14,477 nucleotides of DNA, taken from positions 1 to 14,477 of the forward strand of contig CAZYTO010000143.1 in the NCBI GenBank assembly GCA_964650405.1, in the 5' to 3' direction. A program made the position numbers and the translations under genes. This DNA is from CAZYTO01 sp964650405 (GTDB lineage: Bacteria > Acidobacteriota > Thermoanaerobaculia > Gp7-AA8). Of the stretch, positions 6,651 to 13,313 are shown piece after piece; the first letter of the stretch is position 1, and every line of letters begins with the position of its first letter. Below the pieces are notes generated by a model. It did not search any database. It had not been told where the DNA came from and saw nothing but the letters and a program-made list of their open reading frames with translations.

Positions 6651-7604
6651 CTACCTCAGCCGAGCCAACGCAATGACGGCAAGCGTCATGATGAGCAGCA
6701 GTAGCGCGCTCGTCCCCACCGCGGGCGTCGTTGCAATGACGCTGAGGCTCGCAGAGGCTGGTGACGCATTCGAGGTAGGAAACGCGACGAACTGTGGAGC
6801 TAAGACGCCTGTTGAGGTAATGCTGCCCGCCGCAATCGTGTTCGAGAAGTTGCCTGGTGTTGGGCTGACGACGGAGACGCTTACCGTGCAATCGCCAAAA
6901 ATGTAGTCGGAGCTCGAAAGCGAAATGCTGTTCCCACCGGGTATTGCCGTGACGGCGCCGTTTCCGCATGTCGATGACGCGTTTGGAGAGGCCGCGTTGA
7001 CGAGACCGCCTGGATACGTGTCTGTAAACGACAGCGAGGCGAACGACATCGGATTCGGATTGCTGATCGTGATCGTCAGCATCGACGGTATGCCGGTGCC
7101 GACTGTCGAGGGTGAAAACGACTTCGCCACAGTCGGCGCCGCGGCGATGACGTTCAGAGTTGCCGACGTCGCATTCGACGGGCCTGCGATCGTAAGCGCC
7201 GGAGAACCGGTGAACGGGTAGCTGCCGGGGGGGAACGCCAGGAATTCGGTCGCCGCCGTACAACTTTCGTTCCGCGGAATCGTGCCGTTCCCAATACCGA
7301 TTCCCTAACCCAACAAGTCGAGCGTTCCCCCGCAGCTATTCATGGCGTTGCTTGGAATCGCGCCACCGAGATTATAGGCATCGCCATTCGAGAATGCGGC
7401 AACGATCACCCCAAGGGGTGACGGATTCGGATTCGTGAGCGTCAACGTGAGCCTGATTCGATTCCCGTCGAGAGCGAAGCGGGAGGAAAAGAACGCAGGA
7501 GTCGGCGTGATCGAGGTCGTCTCCACGGGCGGCTGCGGCGCAGCTGAAACGAACGTGGCCATCACAACCGACGCGAGTCCGGCAAGAAACCTGAGGTTGT
7601 TCAT
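6651..7604 (-). pseudogene. Secreted DUF7933/DUF11-like surface protein with CTERM-type tail, interrupted by an in-frame TAG
   Basis: From the ATG at 7604 the minus strand gives a signal peptide (MNNLRFLAGLASVVMATFVS), then a beta-rich domain, and meets TAG at 7307-7305 after 99 residues. Reading on in the same frame with no shift, the sequence continues as coherent protein (GIGIGNGTIPRNESCTAATE) through a second domain starting AKSFSPSTVGTGIPSMLTIT and containing TDTYPGGLVNA, to a hydrophobic tail ALLLLIMTLAVIALARLR and a TAG at 6651. The intact frame would be 317 codons. Both domains have the LTxTNPNP pattern seen in bacterial DUF11/DUF7933 repeats. The tail of about 18 hydrophobic residues ending in Arg resembles IPTL/PEP-CTERM sorting signals, with PAVGTSA in place of the usual motif. 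A CAG-to-TAG nonsense mutation, a base error, or (less likely) readthrough would explain it. Confidence 0.75.
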
Positions 7605-7705
7605 GTACCAGGAGAGCCGTAGGCTAACACGATTCGCAGCTTGGCACGACCGTGAGAGGGTACGTTAACCTCGGTGACCGTGGCGGTACCCGTCGTATCA
7701 ACCAT
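7601..7705 (-). CDS. Possible 34-residue ORF linking the Rid gene and the surface-protein gene
   Basis: An ATG at 7705 overlaps the end of the Rid gene (ATGGTTGA), and the frame ends in a TGA that overlaps the ATG of the next gene (ATGA at 7604). The 34-residue product includes VTEVNVPSHGRAKLRIVLAY and looks protein-like, with no recognisable family. Overlap at both ends suggests translational coupling, or the C-terminal remnant of a lost gene. Chance cannot be excluded for so short a frame, and no Shine-Dalgarno is evident. Confidence 0.3.
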   Translation of the reverse strand: MVDTTGTATVTEVNVPSHGRAKLRIVLAYGSPGT

Positions 7706-8096
7706 CGACTACCGCAAATGCATCGACCTCGATAAGATAGTCGGGAGACAGCGCCGCCACTCCCACCACGACATCGGCAGCCTTGTGATCCCCGAAGAGC
7801 GTCTGCCGCGCCGCCTCGATGATCGGCAGGTGGTGATCACGCTCGTAATTGACGACGTAGACCGTGATCCTGGCGACGTCCCTGGGAAGCGCACCCGCGC
7901 CTGCAAGGGCTCGTCCGAGGTTGGCAAACACCTGGCGCGCCTGAGCCGCAAAATCACCTCGGCCGACGAGCTTCCCGTCCGTGTCCTCGGGCTCCTGGCC
8001 GGAGATGAAGATCAGCCGCGTACCCCTCGCGACAACGACTTGAGTGTAGGTGCTCGGAGTGGGCAGGTCGGGGGGATTGATACATTCGAGCGTCAC
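7698..8096 (-). CDS. Rid (YjgF/YER057c/UK114) family protein lacking the catalytic Arg
   Basis: Rid proteins are small trimeric enzymes; the RidA subgroup hydrolyses reactive enamine/imine intermediates made by PLP enzymes. Family features are an N-terminal INPPDLPTPSTYTQVVVA, LIFISGQ, FANLGRALAGAGALPRDVAR, ITVYVVNY, and a C-terminal IEVDAFAVV. The Arg that binds the substrate carboxylate in RidA (PARS context, just before the VxVAxL strand) is replaced by Asp in the sequence AADVVVGVAALSPDY. The product therefore probably belongs to a Rid4-7-like subgroup with another or unknown activity, so I give no gene symbol. I chose the GTG at 8096 (132 residues) because GGAGGG lies 10 bases before it and the length fits the family; a TTG at 8120 would add eight residues. 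A downstream surface-protein gene follows closely on the same strand. Confidence 0.85.
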   Translation of the reverse strand: MTLECINPPDLPTPSTYTQVVVARGTRLIFISGQEPEDTDGKLVGRGDFAAQARQVFANLGRALAGAGALPRDVARITVYVVNYERDHHLPIIEAARQTLFGDHKAADVVVGVAALSPDYLIEVDAFAVVDG

Positions 8097-8163
8097 TTGG
8101 TTGCAGCCCTCCGTGGCCAACGGTTATATCCCTTGTCACGCTCCCTCTGCCAGTTGGAAGCCT

Positions 8164-8192
8164 CGCGCGATTGCACGCGCGCCTGGCCAGGC
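8164..8192. repeat. Paired palindromes after the FGE-like gene
   Basis: CGCGCG-ATTGCA-CGCGCG (8164-8181) runs into the perfect 12-bp palindrome GCCTGGCCAGGC (8181-8192). They lie in the 126-bp gap between the stop of the FGE-like gene and the Rid start. No T run follows on the minus strand, so a terminator role is uncertain. Confidence 0.35.
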
Positions 8193-8222
8193 TTGCGGAG
8201 ACAAAGGTGCTGCGGCGCGTCC

Positions 8223-9776
8223 TCACCGCAGGGTGCGGACTACACGAAAGCCGACGTTGTCGCGCCGGAGCGCCGGGAAGGCATTCTTCGTGTCACGGTC
8301 CGCCGAACGTTGCGCGGACGCCTCATAGGAGAATCCGCCTCCGCGCCGCGAACGGGCCTCGCGATCAAAGACCTGCCGCACCTCGTCCTCGCGATCTTCG
8401 CTGACCGTATCGGCCGGCGCTCGAAGCTGCATCCGGTCCTGGCACCACTCCCAGACATTGCCGTAGACGTCGAACAGGCCGAAGTCATTCGGCTTCAACT
8501 GTCCGCCGGGCCAGGTGTGTTGCGGATCGGAGGGATCGACCGGGTCGGACTTGCCGCGGGGAGGATTCTTGCTGAACCACGCGTATTCGCCCAACACCGA
8601 GTCCGATGTGCCGTAGAGTGGGGACGTCGGGGGGCCGGCCCTTGCCGGGTACTCCCATTCAGCTTCGTTGGGAAGGCGATAGCCGCTCTTGTGCAGGTAC
8701 CCTTTCGGCAGGGTCATTCCATCTTTCAGTTCCTCGAGATTGGCGGGGTAAACCCACTCCGACTGCGGGATACTCTCCTGGCCGCTCAGCCAGTTGCAGT
8801 ATGCCGCCGCCTCGTACCACGTCACCGCGATCTGTGGGTCGCCGTCCTCGGGGCTGAAGGTCTGAAGGACCCGGGCCATCCGGTCAGGATTCCCGGCGTA
8901 CGCGAACCTGCGCAGTACGTCCGGATTCGCGTCGAGGAATCGCCGGAACTGGCCGACGGTCACTTCCCGGTTCGCGATGGCCAGAGAGCGCGGTATCCGT
9001 ACGCGCCGCAATGGCTCGTCCGGTGAGTCGGAAGCCGGTATCCGTCCCTCTTCATAGGCGGGTGACCCCATGCGGAGATCCATCGGGCCGCGGAGCACCG
9101 TCATGGTCTGCCCCGATCTGGTGATGTACCAGCCCCGTCTTCCGCCGGGCCGGCCGGCCAGCTCCAGGTCGATCGCCGCCAGCGCGCGTGCCTGTCCCCA
9201 GTCGAGCTTGCGCAGCGTCTCACCCTGCTTGCCGTATCGCAGCAGCCAATCGATCGCGGAGTGAATCCCGGGATCGGGATCGGCCCGATACCACGACAGC
9301 AGCTTCGTCACGACGGAGTCCCTGGTCTCCTGAGGTAGTTGCTCGCCGTCAAATCCGCCCAGGCTCAGAATCAGCACGCGCCGCGCCGAGACGTCCGGCT
9401 CGACAGCCAGGCGCTTGATGAGCAGGGCCGGATCGATCCCCTGCCGGCTGAGTTCCGTCACGAGATACGTTCGGCGGCTGTTGTCGGAGCTCTGTCGGAG
9501 CAGCGGCCAGACCGGCGCGGACTGACCGAGCTTCAACAAAGCCACGGCAGCCACTGCCTGCCGCCGGGCAAGCTCGTCGCGGGCAGCCACCTCACTCGGC
9601 GGTGGCGCGGGCTGATGCAGGATTCGAAGCAACTGGCTCGGCGTCTCCCGGCCGGGGGACGTCGTTTCGTCCGACATCGTTGGAGAGCCCGGCCGGCTGA
9701 AGAGCATCAACGTGCCGCTGATCAGCAGAACGGATGGCCACCGCAGGAATGGCCGGTTGAGTCCGAACAGTGTCAT
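8223..9776 (-). CDS. Membrane-anchored or exported FGE/SUMF1-fold protein lacking the FGE cysteines
   Basis: A 517-residue protein with a hydrophobic N-terminal segment (PSVLLISGTLMLF, about 14-26), an Ala/Leu-rich, probably helical (HEAT-like) region at about 60-205, and a C-terminal formylglycine-generating-enzyme-sulfatase domain at about 220-514. FGE-fold signatures are clear: VTWYEAAAYCNWLSG (318-332), YRLPNEAEWEYPARAG (366-381), NDFGLFDVYGNVWEWCQD (430-447) and RRDNVGFRVVR (504-514). In true FGE two cysteines follow the GGS(Y/W) motif; here GGGFSYEASAQRSADRD (479-495) has none, so copper-dependent cysteine oxidation is not expected. Many such proteins are binding or structural relatives of unknown role. 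I chose the ATG at 9776 because GGAGA precedes it and it starts the hydrophobic segment; the frame is open to an ATG at 9875, but that lies inside a hairpin. Confidence 0.87.
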   Translation of the reverse strand: MTLFGLNRPFLRWPSVLLISGTLMLFSRPGSPTMSDETTSPGRETPSQLLRILHQPAPPPSEVAARDELARRQAVAAVALLKLGQSAPVWPLLRQSSDNSRRTYLVTELSRQGIDPALLIKRLAVEPDVSARRVLILSLGGFDGEQLPQETRDSVVTKLLSWYRADPDPGIHSAIDWLLRYGKQGETLRKLDWGQARALAAIDLELAGRPGGRRGWYITRSGQTMTVLRGPMDLRMGSPAYEEGRIPASDSPDEPLRRVRIPRSLAIANREVTVGQFRRFLDANPDVLRRFAYAGNPDRMARVLQTFSPEDGDPQIAVTWYEAAAYCNWLSGQESIPQSEWVYPANLEELKDGMTLPKGYLHKSGYRLPNEAEWEYPARAGPPTSPLYGTSDSVLGEYAWFSKNPPRGKSDPVDPSDPQHTWPGGQLKPNDFGLFDVYGNVWEWCQDRMQLRAPADTVSEDREDEVRQVFDREARSRRGGGFSYEASAQRSADRDTKNAFPALRRDNVGFRVVRTLR

Positions 9777-9865
9777 TTGCGTGTGGTCTCCGTCGTGAGA
9801 ACGTAATGCCGTTTCACGGTTACGCATGGACACGTCCGGCGCATGCATCCATGCGTCACAGACTT

Positions 9866-9900
9866 GTGCATTCATGCACGGAGACCGTGCACGAATGCAC
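9866..9900. repeat. Hairpin of GTGCATTC/ATGCACGG units
   Basis: GTGCATTCATGCACGG (9866-9881) and CCGTGCACGAATGCAC (9885-9900) pair at 15 of 16 positions across an AGA loop. Related GCATGCATCCATGCG sequence lies just to the left (9841-9855). It begins 11 bases after the stop codon of the secreted-protein gene at 9911 and so may protect or end that transcript, but there is no T run. Confidence 0.7.
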
Positions 9901-9910
9901 CCGGCGGAGC

Positions 9911-10630
9911 CTACGTCTGCGGCAGATTCGCCGCGATCTGTGCCACGGCCTTCTTCAATTCCGGCTCCTTGACCGCGCTCTGGATGGCCGTGAGCTGGCC
10001 GCGGATGGCCTGGCGGCCGTTCGCGTCGGCATGGGACAGCAGCGCCGGCAGTGACTTGGCCAGGGACTCGGCCAGGCGCAGGCGCTCGCTGGCTCGATAC
10101 GACTTCGAGTCAGCCAGCCGCTCCAGCGCGCTGCTGCCGACGCCGGCCATCTGGCCGCGCAGCGGCGGCGGCGGCGCTCCGGCCGGGAGCGTGGCGGCCT
10201 TGGCGTCCAGGATCGCGCCGATCTCCGTGAAGTAAGCCACCACCGTCTCCATGGCGTCCACGGCCTCCGCATCCAGGCCGGCGTTGACCGACGACGGCTT
10301 CAAGTACGCCTCGGTCAGCCCGCGCACGCACGGCAGGAGGGCGAAGGCGATGCCTCCCCGCTCGTCGAGCGGCCGCGCGTCGTGCAGGGGCACGAAGTTG
10401 TCCAGCGACATCATCCGCGAGAACATCGCGCTCCCCTTGCGCGGCAGTTTGTCCGGCGGCAGCGTGGCCAGGGAGCGCTGGGCGGCGATGAAGTCGGCCA
10501 CCGTCCAGCGGTGCGCCGGCGACGGCGCTCCCATGGCCACGTATTCGACCGTCTTCAGCGGCTCCGCCCCGAAGGAGGGAGCGGCCGCGAGGATTCCGAA
10601 AAGGACGAGCGTCAGCGTGATCGTCTTCAC
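9911..10630 (-). CDS. Secreted protein of unknown function coupled to prolyl oligopeptidase
   Basis: I do not recognise a family. The 239-residue product has a clear Sec signal peptide (MKTITLTLVLFGILAAAPSF, probable cleavage near SFGA-EP). A mature region containing RWTVADFIAAQRSLATLPPD and FVPLHDARPLDERGGIAFAL follows, and the C-terminal half is mostly helical, Ala/Leu/Lys-rich (LRLAESLAKSLPALLSHADA). It contains a single Cys in the mature part and no recognisable catalytic motif. The GTG at 10630 overlaps the stop of the peptidase gene (GTGA), with AGGTGG eight bases upstream; a GTG four codons earlier (10642) is also possible. The coupling suggests co-expression with the peptidase and action in the same cell-envelope compartment. 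Confidence 0.75.
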   Translation of the reverse strand: MKTITLTLVLFGILAAAPSFGAEPLKTVEYVAMGAPSPAHRWTVADFIAAQRSLATLPPDKLPRKGSAMFSRMMSLDNFVPLHDARPLDERGGIAFALLPCVRGLTEAYLKPSSVNAGLDAEAVDAMETVVAYFTEIGAILDAKAATLPAGAPPPPLRGQMAGVGSSALERLADSKSYRASERLRLAESLAKSLPALLSHADANGRQAIRGQLTAIQSAVKEPELKKAVAQIAANLPQT

Positions 10631-12711
10631 TGGAGCTGCCACCTGAGGAACGAGAGTGTCTCCGCGGCGTTGTTGACGATGACGTTCAGCGGCTCACCGC
10701 CGGAGTGTCCGCCGCTGACGTGGTAGCGGAGCAGCACCGGGTTCTGCGAGCCGGTGGAGGCCTGCATGAGCGCGGTCATCTTGCGGGCGTGAAGCGGCGA
10801 TACGCGCGTGTCGGCGTCGCCGGTGATGAAGAGCACGGCCGGGTACTTCGTCCCTTTCTTGACGTGCTGGTACGGCGAGTAGGCGTAGATCCACTTGAAC
10901 TGGTCGGGGTCGTCGGCCGAGCCGTACTCCGGCACCCAGTAGCTGCCCACGAGGAACTTGTGGAAGCGCAGCATGTCGATGAGCGGATAGCTGCAGACCA
11001 CGGCCTTCACCAGGTCGGGATGCTGGGTGAGCATGGCCGTGACCAGGAGGCCGCCGTTGCTGCCGCCGGATACGCCGAGGTGCGCGGCGGAGGTGTACTT
11101 CTGCGCGATGAGGAACTGCGCCGCGCCCGCGAAGTCGTCGAAGACGTTCTGCTTCTTGTCCAGCATCCCGGCCTGGTGCCAGGACTCGCCGAACTCGCCG
11201 CCGCCGCGCAGGTTGGCCAGCGCGTAGACCCCGCCGCTTTCCGCCCAGGCCACGGCCGTCGTCGAAAAAGAGGGCAGCGAGCTCTGGGTGAACCCGCCGT
11301 AGCCCGTCAGATACGTCGGATGGCTCCCGTCCAGCTTCAGCCCTTTCTTATAGAGGACGAACATCGGCACCTTCGTGCCGTCCTTCGACGGATACCACAC
11401 CTGCTCCACCGTGAACTGCGCGGAGTCGACTTTGGCATTCTGGCGGAAGAACGTGCTGGTCTTGCCGCTGGCCACGTCGTAGGCATAGATGGTGGTCGGC
11501 GTGGCGAAGGAGTTGAAGGCGTAGAAGGCCACGGAAGAGTCCCACGTGCCGCCGACATTGCTGAGCGATCCCAGTTCGTCGAAGTGGATCTCGCCGTCCG
11601 GCTTGCCGTCGATCATGTAGCGCACCACGCGCGGCTTCACGTTCTCGAGGTAGCGGACGAAGACCCTGCCGCCGGCCAGGGAGACGCCGAGGATGGCCGC
11701 CTTCTTGTTCTCCGGCACGATCTCCTTCCAGTTCGCCCGCCCCGGATCGGCGGCGCTGGCGGTCAGGACCCGGTCGTTCGGCGCGTCCCAGTTCGTCTGC
11801 AGGACGAGCGTGTCGCCGGCCATGTCGGCCGAGGTGCGGAAGTCGAGATCGTTGACCACCGTCTTGATCGGGCCGTCACCGGCCAGGTCCTTGACGTAGA
11901 TCTCCGTCTTCTTCGGCGCCGAGCCGTAGGAGACGTGGATCAGGAGCCAGCGGCCGTTGTCGGAGATCCCCGACTGAATGATCTTCTCCGGACCGTAGCC
12001 GTCGCCGAAAAGCTTCGTCTCCTCGCCGCCGCTGAAGGCCCGGCGGAACATGCGCGGCCCCTCCTTGGTCTGGCGCGTGTAGTAGATCGTCTGCTTGTCG
12101 TTCGTCATCGACACGCCGAAATAGCGCGCCTTCTCCAGCGGCGTGCCCACTTCCTTCCGGGCATCGATGTCGAAGAAGTGGACGGCCACTTCGTCGGCTC
12201 CCCCCTCGCGGACGTTGTAGGCGAGGAACTTGCCGTCGGAAGAGATGTCCTCATAGGCGACGCTCGTGGTGTGCTTCGGGCTCATGGGAGCCGGATCGAT
12301 GAGCACGATGTCCGGTCCGTCCGCGCTCTCGCGCATGCACATGGAGTAGAGGTCCGCTCCAGCCGCGCGCTTCACGAAGAAGTACCGCCCGCCCTTCACG
12401 CCCGGCGTGGTCATGACGTCGACCTTCTGCAGCTCCTCGATCCGTTTGAAGAAGGCCGGCTTGTCCGGGAGGTTGCCGATGACCTTGTCGGTGTAGGCGT
12501 TCTCCTGCTCGATCCAGGCCCGGGTCTCCGGAGCCTCCTGCGCCTCGAGCCAGCGGTAGTTGTCGGTGACGGCCACGCCGTGGAGGGTGTCCGTGACCGC
12601 CTTGACCTCGGTGGCGGGCGGCGCGGGAATGGCTGGGGCGGGTTTGGAGGGGGCGGCAGACAGGGCGGCGGCGGCGAGCGCGGCCGCAAACAGGGCGAGC
12701 TTCCGGATCAT
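10627..12711 (-). CDS. Secreted prolyl oligopeptidase, family S9A
   Basis: A serine peptidase that cleaves short peptides after proline. The 694-residue protein starts with a signal peptide (MIRKLALFAAALAAAALSAA), so it acts outside the cytoplasm. The N-terminal part (YRWLEAQEAPETRAWIEQEN, 52-71) and a seven-bladed propeller at about 100-440 precede the alpha/beta-hydrolase domain. Catalytic residues are Ser551 in GVSGGSNGG, Asp634 in GDADTRVSPLHA and His669 in SGGHSGG; Arg636 matches the substrate-binding Arg next to the Asp. YLTGYGGF (467-474) and NLRGGGEFGESWHQAG (500-515) are further family motifs. The ATG at 12711 is preceded by a strong GAGGAGA. A TAGAAT at 12747-12742 on the minus strand may be the -10; no good -35 is seen. 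It is followed without a gap by a secreted protein of unknown function. Confidence 0.95.
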   Translation of the reverse strand: MIRKLALFAAALAAAALSAAPSKPAPAIPAPPATEVKAVTDTLHGVAVTDNYRWLEAQEAPETRAWIEQENAYTDKVIGNLPDKPAFFKRIEELQKVDVMTTPGVKGGRYFFVKRAAGADLYSMCMRESADGPDIVLIDPAPMSPKHTTSVAYEDISSDGKFLAYNVREGGADEVAVHFFDIDARKEVGTPLEKARYFGVSMTNDKQTIYYTRQTKEGPRMFRRAFSGGEETKLFGDGYGPEKIIQSGISDNGRWLLIHVSYGSAPKKTEIYVKDLAGDGPIKTVVNDLDFRTSADMAGDTLVLQTNWDAPNDRVLTASAADPGRANWKEIVPENKKAAILGVSLAGGRVFVRYLENVKPRVVRYMIDGKPDGEIHFDELGSLSNVGGTWDSSVAFYAFNSFATPTTIYAYDVASGKTSTFFRQNAKVDSAQFTVEQVWYPSKDGTKVPMFVLYKKGLKLDGSHPTYLTGYGGFTQSSLPSFSTTAVAWAESGGVYALANLRGGGEFGESWHQAGMLDKKQNVFDDFAGAAQFLIAQKYTSAAHLGVSGGSNGGLLVTAMLTQHPDLVKAVVCSYPLIDMLRFHKFLVGSYWVPEYGSADDPDQFKWIYAYSPYQHVKKGTKYPAVLFITGDADTRVSPLHARKMTALMQASTGSQNPVLLRYHVSGGHSGGEPLNVIVNNAAETLSFLRWQLQ

Positions 12712-12892
12712 CAGGCGTTCTCCTCTGCGTAGAGTCGGCGGATTCTACCGCCGCGGCCCGGTTCGGGAGTCGAAACTTATTGTGAAACCGTAACACCCCG
12801 AACCCGAGCATTCTGAGGGGGTTGAACGAACCTTAACCGAGGAGGAATGGAAGGGCCTGCGGCGACCGTTGAATTGCGCGTCCGGACAGGTT

Positions 12893-12920
12893 TTGACTGG
12901 CCGGCCCTGGTTCTTACAAT
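12893..12920 (+). promoter_or_regulatory. Sigma-70 promoter of rpsU
   Basis: TTGACT (12893-12898) and TACAAT (12915-12920) are separated by 16 bases. These are close to the consensus, in an otherwise gene-free 256-bp stretch between pop and rpsU. Transcription would begin near 12927, giving a leader of about 40 bases. Confidence 0.7.
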
Positions 12921-12924
12921 CACG

Positions 12925-12938
12925 AGGCCTTCGGGCCT
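12925..12938 (+). promoter_or_regulatory. UUCG-tetraloop hairpin at the start of the rpsU leader
   Basis: AGGCC-TTCG-GGCCT forms a 5-bp stem with a UUCG loop closed by C-G, an unusually stable arrangement in RNA. It falls at or just after the predicted transcription start, ahead of the purine-rich AAGGGGGGG that serves as ribosome-binding region. A role in mRNA stability or autogenous control is inference. Confidence 0.5.
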
Positions 12939-12967
12939 GAAGTTACAGAGAAGGGGGGGATTAGGGA

Positions 12968-13174
12968 ATGCCTCTCGTCCACGTGAAGGAAGACGAGACT
13001 TTCGAGAATGCGCTCCGCCGGTTCAAACGCAAGTGTGAGAAATCGGGGATCCTCTCCGAGCTGAAGAAGCGGCAGCACTACGAAAAGCCCAGCACCAAGC
13101 GGAAACGGAAAGCGATTGCCGCCCGCAAGAAGGTGCTGCGGAAGCTCGCCGAAGAGCGCCGCACCGGCTACTGA
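12968..13174 (+). CDS. rpsU: 30S ribosomal protein bS21
   Basis: bS21 is a small basic protein of the 30S subunit, near the anti-Shine-Dalgarno end of 16S rRNA, that helps translation initiation. The 68 residues carry the family pattern VHVKEDETFENALRRFKRKC, then EKSGILSELKKRQHYEKPS and a Lys/Arg-rich tail. Length fits the family (about 58-71). It is preceded by AAGGGGGGG and AGGGA, has its own promoter and terminator, and stands as a single-gene transcript between two minus-strand genes. Confidence 0.97.
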   Translation: MPLVHVKEDETFENALRRFKRKCEKSGILSELKKRQHYEKPSTKRKRKAIAARKKVLRKLAEERRTGY

Positions 13175-13200
13175 GATCACGAAAGTCTGTTGACGATGAG

Positions 13201-13224
13201 GGGACGCCCGAGGGCGTCCCTTTT
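13201..13224 (+). terminator. Rho-independent terminator of rpsU
   Basis: GGGACGCC and GGCGTCCC form an 8-bp stem with a CGAG tetraloop, followed directly by TTTTGTGTTT. It begins 26 bases after the rpsU stop. On the other strand no T tract follows, so it serves rpsU only. Confidence 0.88.
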
Positions 13225-13232
13225 GTGTTTGG

Positions 13233-13312
13233 GGCGAGCGGGAGACGGGCGAGCGGCGAGCGGGCGGGAACCGTCATTTACCCGCTCGCCGCTCGCCCGT
13301 CTCCCGCTCGCC
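13233..13312. repeat. Perfect 32-bp inverted repeat of GCGAGCGG units between rpsU and the QueA-like gene
   Basis: Positions 13233-13264 and 13281-13312 are exact reverse complements over 32 bases, across a 16-base loop. Each arm is made of GGCGAGCGGG, an AGACG spacer and two further GCGAGCGG units. It ends one base before the stop codon of the minus-strand gene. No T tract follows, but such a stem could still block transcription or protect the 3' end. Its arms recur inside that gene and at the scpA 5' end. Confidence 0.9.
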
Positions 13313-13313
13313 A

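Noticed and set aside
7674..9026. Plus-strand open frame of 450 codons
   Set aside because: Antisense to the Rid and FGE-like genes, which are supported by family motifs.
9777..9875. Longer start for the FGE-like gene at 9875
   Set aside because: The added 33 residues are encoded partly by a hairpin repeat and precede the hydrophobic anchor. The ATG at 9776 has GGAGA upstream.
10705..12732. Plus-strand open frame of 675 codons
   Set aside because: Antisense to the prolyl oligopeptidase with its intact catalytic triad; no signals of its own.
12847..13038. Plus-strand frame of 63 codons preceded by GAGGAGGA
   Set aside because: The purine run is only about one base from the ATG, the frame crosses the rpsU promoter and enters rpsU out of frame, and the product has no protein-like pattern.
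1724..13312. CRISPR array or clustered direct repeats
   Set aside because: The repeats are palindromes with sub-repeats, few in number, without regular unique spacers, and no cas gene is present.
13233..13312. Rho-independent terminator or transposon end
   Set aside because: The stem is long and perfect but has no T tract. No transposase gene or target duplication is visible, so I call it a repeat element.
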